From assembly GCA_030770425.1 (NCBI GenBank), contig JASJFT010000021.1, forward strand, positions 124,001-188,000: a stretch of DNA of 64,000 bases, in the 5' to 3' direction. The position numbers and the translations under genes are program-made. The DNA is from Darksidea phi. Taxonomy: Eukaryota > Ascomycota > Dothideomycetes > Pleosporales > Lentitheciaceae. Shown piece by piece: positions 1-10,639 of this stretch. The stretch's first letter is position 1; the number at the start of each line of letters is the position of its first letter. The notes beneath the pieces were generated by a model. The model saw only the letters and a list, made by a program, of their open reading frames with translations. It had not been told where the DNA came from and searched no databases.

Positions 1-2131
1 TGCAAGCAGAAGACTTACCCTAAAGATTGCCTCCTCCACTTTCTCTGCCTCGCCTGGCTTGACCATCGTCGGCGGCTTATTCCTGATGGTTTGTAGCTTT
101 TGCTCATTGTGGGATATCCTTCGCTCCAGATAAGGGATGTTATCCTTTGCATACTTGTCTCTTCGGTCGAACATATCTCTCACACTGACCAGAGTGTCCC
201 TCTGGCGCTTCAAATCTTCCAAAACACCTTCTTCCCATCCTTTGGCTTCGTCTTCTAGCAACGCTCGCGACTGTTCGAGATGCTTTGCGGTCGAATTCAA
301 GCCTTCGTTCATGAGTGGCACATCATTGGTGTCGCACGCATATGTATCTTTGGAAGTTTCGGTCAGGGCTTTAAGAGCAGTTGCAAAGCGGAGATTCTCT
401 GCAGCCATTCCTTCGTTTCGCTTAGTGAGGCGCTCCATCATATTGCAGAGATTGATGTAGATTTCGGCAGATCGACGAACACCCGAGCGGACCGTATCGA
501 ACAGTTCGGGTAGGGTCTTTGGGAGCGAGTCTTCCAGGTCTGGTGGCAGAACCTTGCCGGTGAACTCTTCCTGGACGGATATGGTGGCTTGCTTGCGCCA
601 CACAGCGAGTTCCTATTCATACATTAGGAAACAGTCCACAGCCGGAACGTGTCGAGGCTTACCGTAGGGACAGTCAGAAACATGACGACCAACTGCTCCT
701 GGCCCAGAACAGGATGCCGTACGAGCGCATTCATAAATCGTGCCAATCCTCTTCTCCTCTTATCCACAAAGCTGGCATCCGCGGCTAGATAGTTACCATT
801 GACTAAGGATTTCCTCAATTAACATCAAAAGGTTGCTAACCAAGAGGCACTTACTGGCGACCCTCTTTGGAGGTAACAGCGGCAGCTGGCGGAAGGGATA
901 CCGCTTGTGTAAGCAATCTAGTAGCCACACGAAATCGCTGTAACGGCGGACCACCTTGCTGTTCCGGCGCACGCTACTGACCTCGTAGTTTCGGTGCTGG
1001 AACATGAACATGCCCTCCTTCTCTGCAATTGTTGTGACCGTGACGACCTCCTCCGGCCCTGTCCCAGCTACACGCCCGCCGCCTAGAGACCTGCCCAAAC
1101 CAGCGGGTGTGCTGGGACCGCCGTCTCCGCCCGGCGCCTGCCCGAAGCCCTCTACTGCCCCTCCCATGGCGGGATTAGGGTAGTTGTGTTCTGACTCTCC
1201 GGCGTAGCCTCCCCATAAGCCTTCACTCCCATAGGAGCTTGGCCGCTGCGGGGTCGGGTTTGCGATGGAGGCGGTGTTGGACGTAGCGGAGTGGGTGGTG
1301 AATTGGCTCGTCGTTCTCGTAGCGGACGGCGCACTCGCGCCATTCGACTGGGGAGGCACGGCGGTGTAGCTCGAGTGGTTGTGTCCTCTGTGCAGATCTG
1401 GGCTGGCCCACGGATCGGCTTCAGGATCGCCAAAGGACTGTTTGCGCATCGGGGCACGCGACCTGCTCGGGGTCGAAGTTGGTCGCGCGTGCGGCGGCTG
1501 CTCCGGGGGAGTGGGAGGCGGCGGATCTTGCGCGGGAGCTGGAGGTTCGTCCACCTGCGTCTCTGGCTTCGCTTTCGTGGGCAGCGTTACGGAGGGCACT
1601 GGGAGGTCTGGTGCAGCCATCCTGTCAGTCAGGGCTCCGGACGAAATGTGCTGGCAGCTTACTCTTCTTCCTCTCGTCGACGCTGTCGAGTGTAATGTCG
1701 TCTCCCTCTTGGGCCAGTCCAATCAGCGCAAAGAGCACGTTGAACTCGTTTCTTCCCAGTCCACTCGTTTCCTGGTCCGGCTGTGACACAACCTCAAGGA
1801 TCTTGGACTGCGTGTCGCCCGGCAACCCACTGCCGCCTAGCAGCTTCTTGATTTCCCGGATGCTGAGCCCATTACCCGCGCCGTCGTCCGTCTCCAGCAG
1901 CGAGTCGAATGCGTCGATGTACGAGTCTGGTACGTCGGAGGCGGGGAGGAGCGACTTCACGAGTGACCCGCGCGCAGCCTTCTTGGGCGTTGGGAAGGCC
2001 CACGGCGAGTCGTCGCCGCCGTGGAAGTCGTCGGAGAACAGGCCCTTGCCTGCAGGCTTCGGATCGTCATCGAAGAGCGAAGCCGACTGTTTAGATCGCG
2101 ATGGCAAGTCGTCATCGTCGAAGAGAGACAT
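1..2131 (-). CDS. MVP1: Sorting nexin Mvp1, 3' end outside the window
   Basis: This is an endosomal PX-BAR sorting nexin that binds phosphatidylinositol 3-phosphate and acts in retrograde transport to the Golgi and vacuolar protein sorting. The first exon starts at the ATG at 2131 and opens with two SLFDDD-type acidic motifs. Introns fit at 1662-1608, 854-803 and 662-613, and a further donor lies at position 18. A long Pro/Ser-rich linker is followed by the PX domain, which contains the RRNSKVVRRYSDF basic segment, the PLLPPKR motif and, after the second intron, INGNYLAAD and RRRGLARFMNALVRHPVL. After FLTVPT the ELAVWRKQ segment leads into a helical BAR region. The frame stays open to the left edge, so only the end of the BAR domain is missing. 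The first intron uses a downstream CAG acceptor because the nearer one breaks the frame. The family call is secure; the exact first intron is less so. Confidence 0.9.
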
Positions 2132-2788
2132 TGCTACTTGTGAGGTTGGACGAGGTAAGCTTTAACATATATTCGCAAAGTGCAAACAACGGCGCGAGGA
2201 GCCTGCCAAAACGCAGACCAGACGGTAGGTCCAAGGTGAACGATAACGCCGACGCAGCTCGAGAGCTATGATACGCGGTGAGGGCAAGCTGCCATCGCGC
2301 GATTGGCCTAAGCGCGAGCCCAAGCTTCGCCAGCCCAGTGGGCGTGCAATGTCACCTTGGCACGCGTGCATCAGCCTCGCGTACACATCTTGGAAGACTT
2401 GATTTCGCTTTTCAATTCTGTAATATCATCACACGAGACACAACCGGCTGCGTGTCCTACCATTTGCCCGCTATTTGCTTACACATGCGCGGTGCGCCCA
2501 ACTACCTTTTTCCATTCTAAATCCTAGCCTCAAAACTCAGCGGGTATCTAAAGACTGCAACAGTCTGACACAAATCCATGCTCCATCTCCGTCTCCTAAC
2601 CCCCAAAAATATGAATAACGCCGAATCTCATGCCCACGCTATGCGTAAATTGAAAACTTTCGCCCCCTGATGTATCCGGGATAGTTAAATGCTAACCGAT
2701 GCGCCGCATCAAACATGTTCAGTATATACAAGCATCGAAAAATCGTCAGAAGATGAAACAAGAAACAGAGGTCCAGAAGTCGTATCGA
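2132..2788. other. Intergenic, Mvp1 promoter and palH 3' flank
   Basis: No coding region is supported here. The part next to 2131 should carry the promoter of the sorting nexin and the part next to 2788 the 3' untranslated region of palH, since both genes lie on the minus strand in tandem. Confidence 0.6.
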
Positions 2789-5153
2789 CTATCTGTCGTG
2801 GTTAGTGGGTGTTTGATGTGAGGTTGCAGGGGGATGCGGGGTAACCGCTAGCTCAGGATAGCCTGAGGAGGCCGGAGCTGGGTTGGTGTCTTCGTTGTCC
2901 GATTGTTGTCGCGCACTTGACCCTTGGAATGTTTCCGGAGTAAACCGAATATGAGAGTTGTGGTTTCGAGTAGAGGAAGAATGACTTTCTTCCGAAGGCC
3001 CCGAGTGATCGCGATCGCGATCGCTGGGAACAGCCGGGGGGACTGAGCGAGGCGAAGTCCGTGAGATTTGTATGCCCACTACGTTAGACTCCTCCTTCTC
3101 TTGTTGGAGCTGCTGCAGGATCTCTGGCGACCAAGTCCTGCCTCGGGGTTGTGCGGGTATGATGGTAACAGGTAAATTTGTCTCGTCTTGTTGTCCAGTG
3201 CTCTTCTTCGATCGAAATCTTTCTCCCTGTCGGGCAGCTAAGGTTCCCAGTCTGTCTTTCAGTGCCAATCCAGTATAGTTTCGCTGCGGAATGTTCACAG
3301 GGACCGGGACATCTTCCACCACCAACGGTTCGATGACTCGTCCGCGCTGGACTTCTGGTGGTGGTGAGCGGGTTTTCCCGCGAAACGGGTTAACATTGGC
3401 TATAGCCCGCCAATTCCACCGGCTTTTGGATGTAGTGTTGTTGGGGTCTTGGGTTACGATGATGCCCTTCTCAGGATCTACGCTTTGGGGACGGTTCGAG
3501 GAGTACTCTATGGTTTCTCCTTCCGGCACAGCATCGTCCCGTGAAGTTCGCTTGGTCGGTAAACGTTGGCCAGGTATAGGCGGTGTGTCGGTAATAGTAT
3601 GGTGGAACACTGCGTAGACGGTGCTATCCGCACTCGTCGTGTCGGTTCTGCTGACTGGTGATGCAATACCGAGCGGTGGGGTCGATAGTGGCATATACGG
3701 TCGGGTGTTGCGGTCGCTGCGTCGAACAGACTCAGATCGACGAGCCACCGTGGGCGGCGCAGGGATGTGGATCGTACGTTTCTTTGTGACCTCTGACTTT
3801 TCCAACTGCTTCTTTCGGCCCATGCGTTGAGCGATATCATTAAGCCGACTCAAGTGGCTAGGCGTATGCGTTCTACCGGTTCCGACGTCTGCAGACCTCT
3901 TTGTGTCATCTGGCATATGACTATGGCCGGGCCAATTGACCTCGTGGGAAGGCGTCGCGTCAAGCATCTCATCACCGTCGTAGATCTCTCTCCCAAGGAT
4001 CCCATCTTTTCGTTCTTCCCTTTCTAGCGCTTCAATGCGCTCAACCCACTCCCAAACAATGACGCTAGCCGCAGCGGCTCCGACCCATCTGAAGTAGTCT
4101 CCCCAGCCGGCAATAGTATAGTTAGAAATATCAGTAATGAAGAAAACGACGGGAGTAAGGATGGCGACGACCGACAAGAGTGCCACCAGAGAGATGTTCG
4201 GCATCATAGGGTGGTAGAAGGCAACTCGACGCTTCGTGATGGCGTAGTACATGACCCAGGCGGCGTAAAGCATGCTGAGGGACAATTGGAACAAGTAGCT
4301 CAATGCGGGGATGGCAGTCTCGAAATGGCGGGGACTGCGCTTATCGTTGTAGGGACCGAAGCTGTTGAGCGAGGTGAAGGTGATATCGAGGAGAATCAAC
4401 GCGAATCCGACCCATTTGATGATGACCTTCTCTTTATGACGCGGGAACAGGCGAATAAGCGTCTGCACCTGGGCGAGCCAGAGGAATATGTCGGATATAA
4501 CACGCGACACCTTGATCTCCATGCCCGCCACGACCTCATCCCGCAGCTGCATCGCGTCCATGAATCCGGCCGTGTACTGTCGCTCGGCGATCTTGAACGT
4601 GTCGGCAGTGGCGAGAGTAAGCGAGATGGCGACGGTCAGCGCAGCAACCTTCTGGAGCCACGGACGCGTCCCCACGCCTATGATAGATCCTCCTCCGGTC
4701 GCTCCGCTGATCATGCCGCGTCGGCCCATCAATCCAGAACGCCCTGAGGTACCGCCGACGAAGAAGGTGCGCGGCGTGATGAGGAGCATGATGACAAGCA
4801 TCCACGCGATGACAGTCGCAGCGCCCGTCGCGTAGGCCTGCGGCGTGATGGAAGCATGGAAGGGGTCGCGCATGTCGGCGATACTCAGCACGCCCCCTTC
4901 GTTCTCCACGTTCCTATTCACCTGCGTCTGTTCGGTTGGGGGACATCCCGGAGTGAAGAGGGCGTCGGCCTCGAGGGTAATATAGTGATCGGCGGAGAGC
5001 TGAATGACGCCCAGTGAGGGCAGCGTGAACGGGGTGCAGTGCTGTCGCAAGCGGTCAGTCGCGATACAGCGGCGGGCGGGTCGCGATACGTACACTAAAG
5101 GCCTCTGTATTGGTGGCCTGCGCCCTTTTCCACCACGCCCCGGGGTCGTCCAT
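2789..5153 (-). CDS. palH: pH-response sensor PalH/Rim21
   Basis: PalH is the plasma-membrane sensor that starts the Pal/Rim ambient-pH cascade, which ends in proteolytic activation of the PacC/Rim101 regulator. The large second exon runs from 5041 to the TAG at 2789. It begins at the family-typical CTPFTLPS segment, followed by an extracytoplasmic domain with CPPTEQTQVN. About seven hydrophobic helices follow, including the SFGPYNDKR and YHPMMPNISLV loop segments. A long hydrophilic Ser/Pro/Arg-rich cytoplasmic tail makes up roughly the last 350 residues. A small first exon of 20 codons (5153-5094) starts MDDPGAWWKRAQ. It is joined by a 52-nt intron (5093-5042, GTACGT to GACAG) in phase 0, which restores the usual N-terminus before HCTPF. 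The total is about 770 residues, normal for the family. An ATG inside the intron gives a false longer second exon. Confidence 0.93.
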
Positions 5154-5881
5154 CCTCGGCGACTATACTGATCCAGCAGCAGTGTCGGGAAAGGCGTGTG
5201 GTCCCATAGCAGGTCAGACGAGCATCACGGGAACGTGTTCGAGGGCGTGCGTGCGGTGTTGCGATGTTGGAGCGGCAAGGTACAGGTGGGAAGGCTTGAA
5301 TGCACTTGGCGCTCTGGGCTGCGTGTGCGAGGAGGCAGCCGAAAGCTGGAACGGCGGGTGCCACCACTAAGCGTCGGAAGAGGAGGCAGGCGCAGATCCG
5401 AGGGTCCGGCGCCCCGATGCGGTTAGGCGCACCCAGCAGAAACACTGCCTCCAGCAGGCGTCGAGACCCGATCCATCTCGTGGGAAAACTTCAACACCAA
5501 CTATGGACTTCTCCCATCCATCGCCAGCCGAAAGCAAACGTCAAACGTGCCCTCTCGGGACTGAACGGGACGGCTTAAGGGGTCCCATGCGTGCGCACCA
5601 CCAGGTGGGGACGTTGTGGCTAAGAATACGGTCCCCGCCGGAAGATCCCGGTCGATGAAACTACCTGGCCTCAGCTCCGCCTGAGAAACTGTGGAATTGT
5701 TTGAACAAGACAATACTGTCATTGAGATGAGATAGTGGACTTTCTAGTACTAGAGAGCACTGGCGGATTGCTCCACCTAATCGACCAATGGCCGGACCAG
5801 TGAATGTGCACACCCAGCTCCACGTCACGTGCCTACTCATTGGTTTACCGGCCTCCAATATTACGTCTAGGCCAGCGTTAT
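5154..5881. other. Intergenic, palH promoter region
   Basis: No gene is supported. One GCCAAG hexamer, the core of the PacC consensus GCCARG, lies on the minus strand at 5310-5305, about 150 bp upstream of the palH start. A lone hexamer is expected by chance at this length. The rest is the palH 5' flank and the 3' flank of the decayed kinase gene. Confidence 0.5.
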
Positions 5882-7096
5882 TCAGAGACGCGAGCCCTTC
5901 AATTGCTCCATCTTCGTATCCACAAACACCTCCATCTCCTTCCTCAAGTCCTCGACAAGCACCTTATCCCCCGGCCTGTGAAGCGTAGCCCAATAAACTG
6001 CATCAATGTCAAAACTCTTTCTAATCCCACAATCGAACCAAAATCTCCCCGAGGCCCACGAGTCCCGCATGCGAGCGAAGAGATCGATACATTGACTTCC
6101 CTCCGCCTTCTTCCGCGCCTCCACCAGTTCCATTGCCCGTAGGAACTGCTCCATGCGCGGCACGTAGCGTGCTGTAAACATTTCTTTGGCATAGCGCTCA
6201 AGCCACATATCGGTACCAAGCAGGAGGAGCCACCACGGCGGATCGTATACGAACTGCGCAGGCAATGTATTAGAGAACTCGAAATCTAGTATCGCCGTGA
6301 TACGCAGAGACTCGAGGTCTGCGAACATGTTGGTAGGCCGGAAATCGTCGCAATAAGGCTTGAAAGGACCAGTATCGGCAAGGCAGTAGCGCTCAATGGA
6401 CTGTTTAAAGCGGTGCCGGGCGATGAAGCGCTTCCCAGCATCTTCGCGGTCATCCGAAAGATTTCGTTGCGTGTAAAGATGAACAAGATGTTCGTCAGCG
6501 ATATAGTGGAGAAAGGTCTTTGCAGACGTAACGGGCAGGTAGGGAAACCGCTCGTTGGGTAGTTTGAAACCACAGACGCTAATTCGTTCATATGGTAGGG
6601 TAAGAGTCGTTCGCTAGCCCTCCACAATTCTGATGTCGGATTCTTGCTTATAGCTCCAATGGTAGAGAAGTCCAATTGAGACAGTTGCAGCATGTAGTCA
6701 GCCAATTGCCCATACACGTAGTCTAGCTTTTTGTCATCGACTTCGGTTGCGAGGACCACCTTATCTTGGTCGGTCTTTGTTGGTTGCTTTAAGAGGGTTG
6801 ACAACGTCGTTCCGTGAACATATCCCAACAGGAGGTATGGGCCGAGCTGCCGAGGACTCTCATTCTCCACGCCCCAACCTAACACCTGAGGCACAGGAAT
6901 CGTAGTTTTCTCGCGCAAGTAGTTCAGGAATTAGACCTTCTTCCTAACTTTCTCCTCCCGGAGACTCGTAGTCGTGTATCCTAATTTTGGGAAGCGGATT
7001 AGGGCTTTCCGTCCAACGCCGAATCTTACAACAAGACTGAAGTTGAATGATCCTTTAAGGTGACTATCAAACTCTCCCGCTGTGCCACTTCCTAGT
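5882..7096 (-). pseudogene. Decayed APH-family phosphotransferase-like gene
   Basis: The minus strand carries the remains of a fungal aminoglycoside-phosphotransferase-fold protein (Pfam APH type). The pieces lie in family order. First comes a glycine-rich start with a basic strand ending in RFPK (about 7096-6960), then the TTIPVPQVLGWG motif. An Asn-Glu-Leu region is followed by LPNERFPYLP and the IADEHLVHLYTQRNL helix. The catalytic-loop remnant CDDFRPTNMFAD and ILDFEFS with the metal-binding Asp come next, then a C-terminal helix ending at 5882. Two breaks are visible: an in-frame TAA at 6933-6931 just before FLNYLREK, and a frameshift close to 6580 between the MNEL segment and the LPNERF segment. 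The true start was not found and probably sat in a further upstream exon. Sequencing error could explain the frameshift but is unlikely to explain both breaks. Confidence 0.8.
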
Positions 7097-8933
7097 TAAT
7101 GAGTGACGAAGGTAACAATGTATTGTTTTACATCAATGAGCTTAGACAACCAGGCGTGGAACTCTTAGTCCCAATCGGTTTCGGCTAGCTCGCCAAACAC
7201 CGTCATTTCCACGGCAGTGTAAAATCAATGTGGCGATGATGGTTCCTGAGTATGGGATAAGAACAAGAGGCGATTGTGGATGCATAGAATGAGGTAAGGG
7301 TAAGGAAGGAGATTGTACGTAAGGTGCAAAGAGGACGCTACCTAAGACTAGCCCGGGAGAGTTGTTTCGTTTATGACATGGCGCACTGCAAGAGGCAAGC
7401 ATACCTGAGCAGTATGGCCTACAGAGTAGTTGCAAGAGCCAAGCTAACGTTTGAGGGTACAAACAATTAGGCAGCGTTAAGCCGCGCTAATCCTAATCTG
7501 TACCCACTTTATACCCTCTGACCTGGATTAGTGCACAGCAGTAAATGCAGATGTAAGCGGGTGGGGGTGTAGAATGAATGTATTCAGTGGTCTGACTATC
7601 TAGCTAGGGCGCGAGCAGAGAGCCTTATATATGAGTTGCGCTAGGTCAGGTGACTAGAGTAATTACTGTGAGTCACTGTGTAGTCACTGTGAGCTAGGGT
7701 ATGGTCACAGCTAGTGTGTGGTCACAGTGAATCAGTGTGAATCATTGTGTGAATGGAATAATCATGTGATATACAGCGCTCGGCTGCTTACAGCAGAACT
7801 TGTTGAATCCTAGCAAATCTACCTACGGCAGTCATATCTCTATGAATAGACGGTTAGGCTATGCCAACCTGCAACTTAGTTTTTGAGCATTCGTCCAGCT
7901 ACGGGAATAAAGCGGTGCCCTTTACTTGTCCAATATGTTATCTAGCTCTTATGCTCAACATACCCAAAACACACTCCGAATACATTACCATAGACACGTA
8001 GGGTACCAAGGAACAGTTATAGTATGGTCCCTAGTTACGAACCTCTCCTTCTGTTCTCAAGCACCGCAACTCCGATGCATACATCTACTGTCTCGCTTTA
8101 ACTCCTTCCCCGCGTCGCTTATATTCAACCATGTGGTAGCGGATTAGGGCTAAACTAGCTTTTTTAGTAGCCAATATGCGAAAAGCACTAGAAGATCAGG
8201 TCATTATACAACAGTAAAATCTAAAAGTTGTTAAATTCAATGCTCACTAACTGGCCAAGGGCAAGTGTCGATATAGACTGTAATCTATCCCGTCCCTATC
8301 GGACCCCTTCGTCAGCCAGCATATTCTCTTCATGTATCCCAAAGAACTGGATTGCATGCCGCATAGCGCAAGTATATAGAGTATAAGCGTAGCATTCAGC
8401 TCAACGAGTGTTCCAATGGTGGTCTAAAACCAAAACTCCAGTGTAGTGTAGCAGAGGCCGCCGTCATGATACCGGACGGCAACTTCGAATGGATAATTAC
8501 TAATGGCTTAATGCCACTGCACCACGTCATCGGGCACCATAGTTGGGTCCAGTTTCTGTCGGCCTGCGCTAGATTGCGGGAACACACACGCATGGTCGAC
8601 CAATCGTGATTTCCATTGAGATCATTATCGTAATCGGAGACATCTGGAAGGGTGGCGGATGTCATCTCTGAGCTTGCTTGCCTGATGTTCAACAGAAGTA
8701 CGACTGAACGCCAAGTTGCACTCTACTCATGTGCCTCTTTGGGCGGCGTGCATCTGTCTAAATGAGTACTACAAGTGCGAGATACGAAATGCAAAAGAGG
8801 TGTTTGGCTAAATTTTGCTGTGATGCTCGTTCTTAGCAGTACGAGCATGGACGAAAGAGGAAGAGCTTGCGAGATCACATGTCTCGACAGAGAATCACCA
8901 ACATATAGCCTTGGACCAAATCATTCCAAGCCG
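7097..8933. other. Gene-poor stretch of 1.8 kb
   Basis: No open frame in this stretch resembles a gene; all are short and lack recognisable motifs. It contains a cluster of short direct and inverted repeats around 7650-7750, listed separately. The last part probably holds the promoter of the secreted hydrolase that follows. Confidence 0.55.
7650..7755. repeat. Cluster of inverted TCACTGTGA / TCACAGTGA repeats
   Basis: The 9-mer TCACTGTGA and near copies recur on the left half, and its exact reverse complement TCACAGTGA appears on the right half, together with further GTCAC and GTGTGAAT variants. The arrangement could fold into a hairpin and resembles the terminal region of a small non-autonomous transposon. 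No matching partner end or target-site duplication was found, so its nature is open. Confidence 0.45.
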
Positions 8934-10045
8934 ATGAATCAAACACTCGAATTAAGGATGATGTGTATTTTGTTCGTTTCGCTGACTTTCTTAGCGCTTT
9001 CGCTTCCTTCGTTTGCCTGGCAGAGAGGGAGTGCAGGATGTGGGAAGTCTTTACCTCCAGGCTTGATACCAGGGGGACCGTCCAGGAATCTTACACTCGA
9101 GTCGAAGTCGCAGATTGGAACTACAGTGACGAGGCGATTCTTGACTTACCTACCAGAGCGGTTTGCAAAGAGTAATGACAAGGCCGCGTCCCTGATTCTC
9201 GCCTTTCATGGACAGACACAACCGACCTGGTCTATGGAGTCTATCACCAACCTCTCAGATCCCTTCTTCAATCAGCATACTATCGTGGTGTATCCAGAGG
9301 GACTGTACTACAAGTCGCCAGGTGTAAGTACATAAGGTATGATGAGCGTAGCACTGAGCTAATCAGCTTCCAGCAACAATGGCTAGGCGACCCTGAAGCG
9401 CCTCTGTCTTCTATAATCGACGACCGCATCTTCGCAGAGGAGCTGCTTGACCACCTCACATCCACCTTCTGTATTGACGAATCTCGCATCTACGCAAGTG
9501 GCTTCTCCAACGGCGGGGGTCTTGTGGGCCTTTTGGCCTGCACGCCATCGCTCAATCGCCGCATCGCAGCTTTTGCAGGCGTATCAGCGGCCTTATACAC
9601 CGATGCATCCTTGACCGAGCCTCTCTTCGGCGCAGGTTGCAAGCCGCACCTCTCCCGTGACCGTAAGAGTCCTATCTTGGAGATGCATGGTCTGAATGAC
9701 TCGATCATTGCCTATGACGGTGACAATGCACCAGCTCCAAACACCATACCTCTACGTGAGTGGGTCGACACGTGGGTCGAACGAGAGAGATGTGGAAAGA
9801 AGAACCCCAGAGTGGAGATCATGGATGGAGGAAATGTTACGAGGTATGCTTGGAGCTGCGATGGGTGGAAGGATGTCTTCGTACATTATAAGATTGATAA
9901 GTTTGGACATGGATGGCCGAGTACAGAGTGGCAGGGCGAGCCGTTTGAGACCTTTAGGCTGGGGCAGACGACATGGAATGCGACGAGCGTCATCCTAGAG
10001 TGGCTTGAACGGTGGGAGTTGGAGCCAGGGAAGGAGTTGAGATAG
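8934..10045 (+). CDS. Secreted esterase, feruloyl esterase / PHB depolymerase type
   Basis: This is a secreted alpha/beta-hydrolase of the carbohydrate esterase 1 / poly(3-hydroxybutyrate) depolymerase group, which in fungi typically releases ferulic acid from plant cell-wall xylan. Two exons (8934-9323 and 9374-10045) are joined by a 50-nt phase-0 intron and give about 353 residues. ATGs at 8934 and 8958 both precede a hydrophobic signal segment, ILFVSLTFLALSLPSFA; the ATG choice is uncertain by eight residues. The oxyanion segment is LAFHGQTQ. The nucleophile Ser sits in GFSNGGG, the acid Asp in HGLNDSIIAYDG and the catalytic His in GHGWPST. No carbohydrate-binding module is visible at either end. 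Substrate specificity cannot be read from the sequence. Confidence 0.85.
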
Positions 10046-10639
10046 GTTCGCAACAGCGTCTTGTATGTTGTTCCAAACATTAAAGAGTTGCATTAACGAT
10101 TTGCGACATGTCCGGCTGGGTGCAAGTCGCTATGGCAAGTGCCTTGCATCAAGCGACCATCTGCGGAGAGGCGCAAATAAATCATCCTTTTCCTTGCTGT
10201 ACCACAGCCTACCCTGCTCTTAAGCGCTCCGGCGAAAGTAATAGGTTGTCCAACGGCGCGGCGAAAATACAGGTGAAACAGGCGTTCTCGTGATGGGGCG
10301 TTGGTGTTGGCGCGGTAGTTGCTGGAGCAACGAGGTCCCAAAATAAACGCGCGAGCCACCATGACCACTTGGGCCGCCCGCACGCTATCTCGAAGCCTTC
10401 GTCCGTCACCTTCAACTCCAACAGACACTGACTTTGACCTCTCAGCTTCCCCCCATCTCTACTCTCCTCGCGACTGCGCGGTTACTTTCATTTGCGGCTG
10501 CAGAAGGTCAACAACGAGCCCGTGCCTGCCACGCCGACGTACATTCTTCGGTAGACGGCTTCCCCACCTGCACGCCGATCATTCGTGCATGAGCTTCTGA
10601 TCGAGCGCGACGCGGCCGCTGGGAGGCTCAGAAGCCATC
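10046..10639. other. Intergenic, promoter of the Ase1 gene
   Basis: No gene is supported. The stretch holds the 3' flank of the esterase gene and the presumed promoter and 5' untranslated region of the spindle protein gene. The short open frames on both strands lack motifs. Confidence 0.55.

Noticed and set aside
5095..5445. 116-codon minus-strand frame overlapping the palH 5' end
   Set aside because: Overlaps the palH first exon in another frame, is Arg/Cys-rich without motif, and is explained by GC-rich sequence.
8775..8933. Upstream extension of the secreted esterase
   Set aside because: It would begin with GTG and would bury the signal peptide; the ATG at 8934 or 8958 fits a secreted protein.
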